The notes beneath the pieces are model-generated. The model saw only the letters and a program-made list of their open reading frames with translations. It was not told the origin of the DNA and ran no database searches. Of a stretch of DNA of 64,000 nt, positions 60,291 to 64,000 are shown piece by piece. Each line of letters starts with the position of its first letter. The first letter of the stretch is position 1. Origin of the DNA: Tritrichomonas musculus (Eukaryota; Parabasalia; Tritrichomonadida; Tritrichomonadidae); assembly GCA_039105265.1 (NCBI GenBank), contig JAPFFF010000010.1, forward strand, positions 3,906,001-3,970,000, given 5' to 3'. The position numbers and the translations under genes are program-made.

Positions 60291-60689
60291 TTGATATAAT
60301 TAGAAACAATAAATCAACTATGATTTAATATTAATATATAAATATAAAATAATTTTTTTGTTGATATAATTATCAAAGATTTATGTAAAAGCCTTTTGTC
60401 TTTTTGTGAAAAATAGATTAATTAGTAAAATAAATAAAAATGTATGATTATAATATATCATAAATTAGACCAAATAATGAAAGATGCTCAAATTAGCAAG
60501 AGTCATTAATATTATGATGATTTATAGTATTTTAAACTTATGTCAATTGAACCATTACAACACATGAAATGGAGAAAAAAATGGCAAACCTTCATAAAAA
60601 CTGATTATATTCAAATTTGAAAAGATTACTTTTATGATATTAGTAAATTAATAATATTAATAAAATAAAATTATTTATTAAATGGATTG
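60291..60689. other. AT-rich intergenic region
   Basis: No ORF or RNA recognised between the MITE and the LRR gene end. Confidence 0.4.
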
Positions 60690-62270
60690 CTATTTTGGAT
60701 ATTTTATGCTGGATATCAATGAATTATTTGCGTTGTTATTACTGGGTGCCCATGAACTGTTTGTGTTTGTTTGTGCTTGGGATTTATTATTAATTGTTAA
60801 TGATTTAATTCCATTGAATGCAGAATCAACAAATAAAGTTACAGAAGAAGGAATTGTGATTTGTGTTAATAATGAACATCCATTGAATGCAGAATCACCA
60901 ATTGAAGTTACAGAAGAAGGAATTGTGATTTGTGTTAATAATGAACATCCATTGAATGCAGAATTTCTAATTGAAGTTACAGAAGAAGGAATTGTGATTT
61001 CGCTCAATGATGAACATCCGTTGAATGCAAAATCACCAATTGAAGTTACAGATGAAGGAATTGTGATTTCTCTCAATGATGAACACTTACTGAATGCACA
61101 ATATCCAATTGAAGTTACAGAAGTAGGAATTGTGATTTGTGTTAATGATGAGCATCCATTGAAAGCATAGTTTCGAATTGAAGTTACAGAAGAAGGAATT
61201 GTGATTTCTCTCAATGATGAACATCCACCGAATGAGTTATTTTCAATCGAAATAACTGATTCTGGAATTGTTATTTTTCTCAATGACTTGCACCCACTGA
61301 ATGAACATTCTCCAATTTTTTTAATTTTATGTGGAATTGTTATATTTTCCATTGATGAGCAGTTTTTGAAAAGAGATTTACCGATACTGGTGACTGATGT
61401 TGGAATTGTGATTTTTATCAATGATGAGCATTCTTCAAATGCACTTGGTTCAATATAGTTGACCGACTTTGGAATATTGATCTCTTTTAGTTGACAACAT
61501 GAATAAAAGGCTCTTTCGCTGATTTTCTTAACTGAATTTGGAAGAGTGATATTCTTCAATGATGAACCAAACTCGAAATAACCACTTGGAATGATTTCGA
61601 TTGGACATTTAATTATAATAGAATCAACATATTCGTTGTGATAAAATTGCTCTTCTTTTCCATCTATCTTGTAGATGATGATTTCCAGATTGAGTCTGAT
61701 TTCGTTTGATGGATATTCAATGTCTGTATAAATTTCATCAAATTGATTGATAAGATCGATGAATTTTCTATCATATATTGAAAATGTGGAAATCAAAACT
61801 TTAATCTCTGATGATGGAATGATAATCTTTTCTATTTCGTCATTTGAAAAAAGTTTCTGTTTGTTGTCTTTTGTTTGAATATAAATAAATTGATTGTTAT
61901 TGAATTGATATTTCGAATTTCTTTTTACTTTTATCAAGTAATTTACAAGATTATAAAGATTTTCAATTAGTTGGTTTTGATTGTGTTTTTTTCATCATTT
62001 TAAAGAGAATCATATTTTGCGTTTCAGATTGAAGTTTGTTAAACATTTCATAACTTGGATTTGAATGAAAGTCATTTGTTTCTATGATAATTCTTTTTAA
62101 ATACTCAATTTTCTTGTTATTATTAAGTTCTTCTTCTTTCATTTTGTTTCGAATTTCATTGTTTTCTTTTGTAAATTTACTGCAAATGTCTTCAATTTTG
62201 TTTTTTATATTAATATTAATTCCAGATAATACAATTTGCTCATATATCGTCGAAAATAAAAAATTTGATT
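60690..62270 (-). pseudogene. LRR_5 (BspA-type) protein gene, frameshifted at an A run
   Basis: The long frame (60690 to about 61985) encodes some 430 residues. After a 120-residue cap come about 11 LRR_5 repeats of 23 residues (LREITIPSSVTSIRNYAFNG-like), with the last few almost identical, then an Asn/Ser-rich end. The frame has no ATG near its start. Upstream, in another frame, a helical stretch (62003-62270: KNKIEDICSKFTKENNEIRN, then ETQNMILFKMMKK) runs into it. The two join at the A7 run at 61985-61992. There is no signal peptide or TM helix, so it would be an intracellular LRR protein. One indel or a sequence error separates it from an intact gene. Confidence 0.7.
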
Positions 62271-62330
62271 ACACATAATATTTTTATCCAGAATTCAAAG
62301 ATTTATATAATAGTGATACACAAATGTTGA

Positions 62331-62845
62331 TTAGTTCCAAAACAAAAGAGCAAGTTTTAAACAATTTTGAAGAATTTGACAGAAAGAGAACGATAGGCGA
62401 AAACGATTATATTTTATGGTATCACCTCCTTCTTTTGACGAACATGTCACCTTCACCTCATCATTGATGCTGGAGTGTGAACGAAGATAGCTGAAAAACC
62501 CTTTCAGGCTGTTGTTCTTGAATTCAAACAAATTTTTTGGTTTCGGTTTGTCTTTCTTTTTGTATCGTCCGTTATTCACTTCATTTTTTGATTTGTCATC
62601 TGCTTTCATCGCAAGACGCCTGTATAAAGAGTTCCAAACTCCGCCTGTCATGTCGTTTGCATCGAATTTGGCGATGAATTCTTCGATCGTGTCTGATTCG
62701 ACATTTTCAAAGTAAACGTACTCATACAAAAATGAATTGTCGCTGTTTTCAGCGTAGAGGTCCTTGATGAACTTTTAAAGCTGGTCTTCTGTGTCTATTG
62801 AAAGTTTTGGATTGTTGATAATTTTCTCAAGTGTTTTTCTTAAAT
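62331..62845 (-). pseudogene. BACK-like / F5-8 type C protein fragment
   Basis: The minus strand reads YLRKTLEKIINNPKLSIDTE, a stop after DQL, then KFIKDLYAEN, FLYEYVYFENVESDTIEEFI and GGVWNSLYRRLAM, then SLKGFFSYLRSHSSINDEV followed by TCSS. A helical II.NP.L.I..EDQL..FI, LFEYV.FE and W.SL..RL followed by F.GI..YLR is a common trichomonad arrangement ahead of an F5/8 type C (discoidin) domain. Here only the first residues of that domain remain. It is truncated at both ends and carries a stop. Confidence 0.55.
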
Positions 62846-62849
62846 AATT

Positions 62850-64000
62850 TTAACTTTCTTTTTCATTGGATGAAGTACCATCGCTGTTAGCAAAAATTTC
62901 AGTATAGATTTTCTTTGATTCTATATGGTTATTATCTGCAGCCATTTTCAAATACTTTGCTGCTTCTTTTTTATTTTCTGGAATATCATTGCATTTCAAC
63001 ATAAGGCAGCCATACTGAAACATAGACTCAACAAAACCTTCATCAGCAGACATTTTTAAATATTTTGCTGCTTCATCTTTATAATCTGGAATGTCTTTTT
63101 TCATCAATACAAGGCTGCCATACATAAACATGCTTTCAACATCACCTTTATCAGCAGCAATTTTCGCATATCTCATTCCTTCTTTAATACCAATTTGGAT
63201 TTTATTACCTTGATCTATGATTAAGCCAGCATAAGCTTTAATACAACTTATGTTTCCTGTATCTGCACCCATTTTGAAATATCGAATTGCTTCTTTTGTA
63301 TTCTGTTCAATCCCATCACCATCGAACAATTGACGTGCATATTGAGTCATTGAAATTTCATCTCCATTATCTGCTGCCATTTTGAAATATTGAGCTGCCT
63401 GTTTCATATCAACAGGAATTATATCTCCATTGTGCATATGACAAGCATATTTAAACATTGAATCGACATCCCCTTTATCAGCAGCCGTTTTAATATACTT
63501 GAGAGATTCTTTTAAGTCAATATCGATTTCTTTATGATGTTCTTTAATGAAAAGAGCATAAATTTTCATGCATTGTATATTTCCCTTATCTGCTGCCATT
63601 TTAAGATATCGAACTGCTTCTTTTTTATTTGGTTCAACACCATCACCATTAAATAAAGCAATTCCATAGTGAGCCATTGAAATTGCACTACCGTTGTCTG
63701 CTGCCATTTTGGAATATTTAGCTGCCTGTTTCTTATCAACTGGATTTCCATTACCATTTTTAAATATATCAGAAACAATTATCATTGAATTGACGTCACC
63801 ATTATCAGCTGCCATTTTAAAATAATATAAAGATTCTTTAATATTGAGAGGAACTTTTTCTCCTTTCAATAATAATTTCCCATAATAAGACATTGCTTTT
63901 ACAAAACCTTTTCCTGCAGCTTTTTTGATATAAACAGTTGCTTTTTTATAATTGGCTGGATTTTCATCTCCTTCAAATAGAATTACACTATATGAGAACA
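62850..64000 (-). CDS. Sel1-repeat protein, 5' end outside window
   Basis: The minus-strand frame stays open to the window edge (FSYSVILFEGDENPANYKKA precedes the ATG at 63893), so the gene continues to the right. The visible 383 residues are about ten Sel1 repeats of 36 residues (AAKY.KMAADNG...SM..YG..LF.GDGV..NKKEA). The C-terminus is an unrelated NSDGTSSNEKES. In this genome such arrays usually follow a kinase domain, which would lie beyond the edge. Repeats are more diverged than in the peptidase fusion, suggesting greater age. Confidence 0.9.
   Translation of the reverse strand, partial: FSYSVILFEGDENPANYKKATVYIKKAAGKGFVKAMSYYGKLLLKGEKVPLNIKESLYYFKMAADNGDVNSMIIVSDIFKNGNGNPVDKKQAAKYSKMAADNGSAISMAHYGIALFNGDGVEPNKKEAVRYLKMAADKGNIQCMKIYALFIKEHHKEIDIDLKESLKYIKTAADKGDVDSMFKYACHMHNGDIIPVDMKQAAQYFKMAADNGDEISMTQYARQLFDGDGIEQNTKEAIRYFKMGADTGNISCIKAYAGLIIDQGNKIQIGIKEGMRYAKIAADKGDVESMFMYGSLVLMKKDIPDYKDEAAKYLKMSADEGFVESMFQYGCLMLKCNDIPENKKEAAKYLKMAADNNHIESKKIYTEIFANSDGTSSNEKES

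Noticed and set aside
60682-61170. Plus-strand ORF with EVTEEGIVICVNNEHPLNAE repeats
   Set aside because: It is the antisense shadow of the LRR_5 repeats, which explain the periodicity better.

Overview
The window looks like nuclear DNA of a trichomonad (Parabasalia), most likely Tritrichomonas (T. foetus-like). The basis is indirect. The DNA is very AT-rich and the genes are mostly single intronless ORFs using the standard code. They belong to families known to be expanded in trichomonads: TKL-type kinases, Sel1 and ankyrin repeat proteins, BspA-like LRR_5 proteins and RNF213-like proteins. Several start codons sit just downstream of a TCATTW/TCAYW motif like the trichomonad initiator (Inr). 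No species-specific marker was found, so the species is an inference.

Layout. 1-8.2 kb: a 5'-partial coiled-coil gene, a 0.7 kb TIR element, a small unknown gene, a GOST/Wntless-like 7TM gene, a TLC-domain (ceramide synthase-like) gene and tRNA-Asn(GUU). 8.2-13.5 kb: a NUDT6-like Nudix gene, a small membrane protein, a 22-bp satellite, a kinase gene stopped at HRDL, and the tail of a second kinase cut off at a transposon end. 13.524-19.079 kb: a complete-looking 5.56 kb DNA transposon flanked by TA, with 56-bp perfect TIRs and about 20 copies of one 16-bp motif. Its single 1211-aa ORF seems to join an N-terminal USP-type (C19) deubiquitinase fold to a C-terminal IS630/Tc1/mariner DDE (DD35E) transposase; this is the most interesting item. 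19-28 kb: a PARP-like relic beginning at the transposon edge, a truncated RNF213-like gene, decayed kinase remnants and an intact BspA-like surface protein. 28.8-42.2 kb: a kinase-Sel1 protein, an ankyrin protein, BspA relics, a 160-bp tandem repeat with a copied Sel1 gene end, a Cys-rich VSP-like membrane protein and a glycine-rich protein. 42.7-53.3 kb: a 2211-aa protein with six tandem kinase-like domains, only the fifth with all catalytic motifs, and a papain-like peptidase fused to about 18 near-identical Sel1 repeats. 53.5-64 kb: a coiled-coil gene, a pseudokinase-Sel1-Rab-like GTPase fusion with a CaaX end, a large palindrome, a lipase-like membrane pseudogene, a hAT-like MITE, a frameshifted LRR_5 gene, a BACK/F5-8C relic and a Sel1 gene running off the right edge.

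How the genes relate: there is no operon logic. The core genes (7TM, TLC, Nudix, tRNA) are single-copy-like. The rest is a birth-and-death region of signalling and repeat proteins in which Sel1 repeats are repeatedly joined to different catalytic domains (kinase, papain-like peptidase, GTPase). Duplications, inverted copies and broken paralogues are common. All family assignments come from reading motifs; no database search was run.
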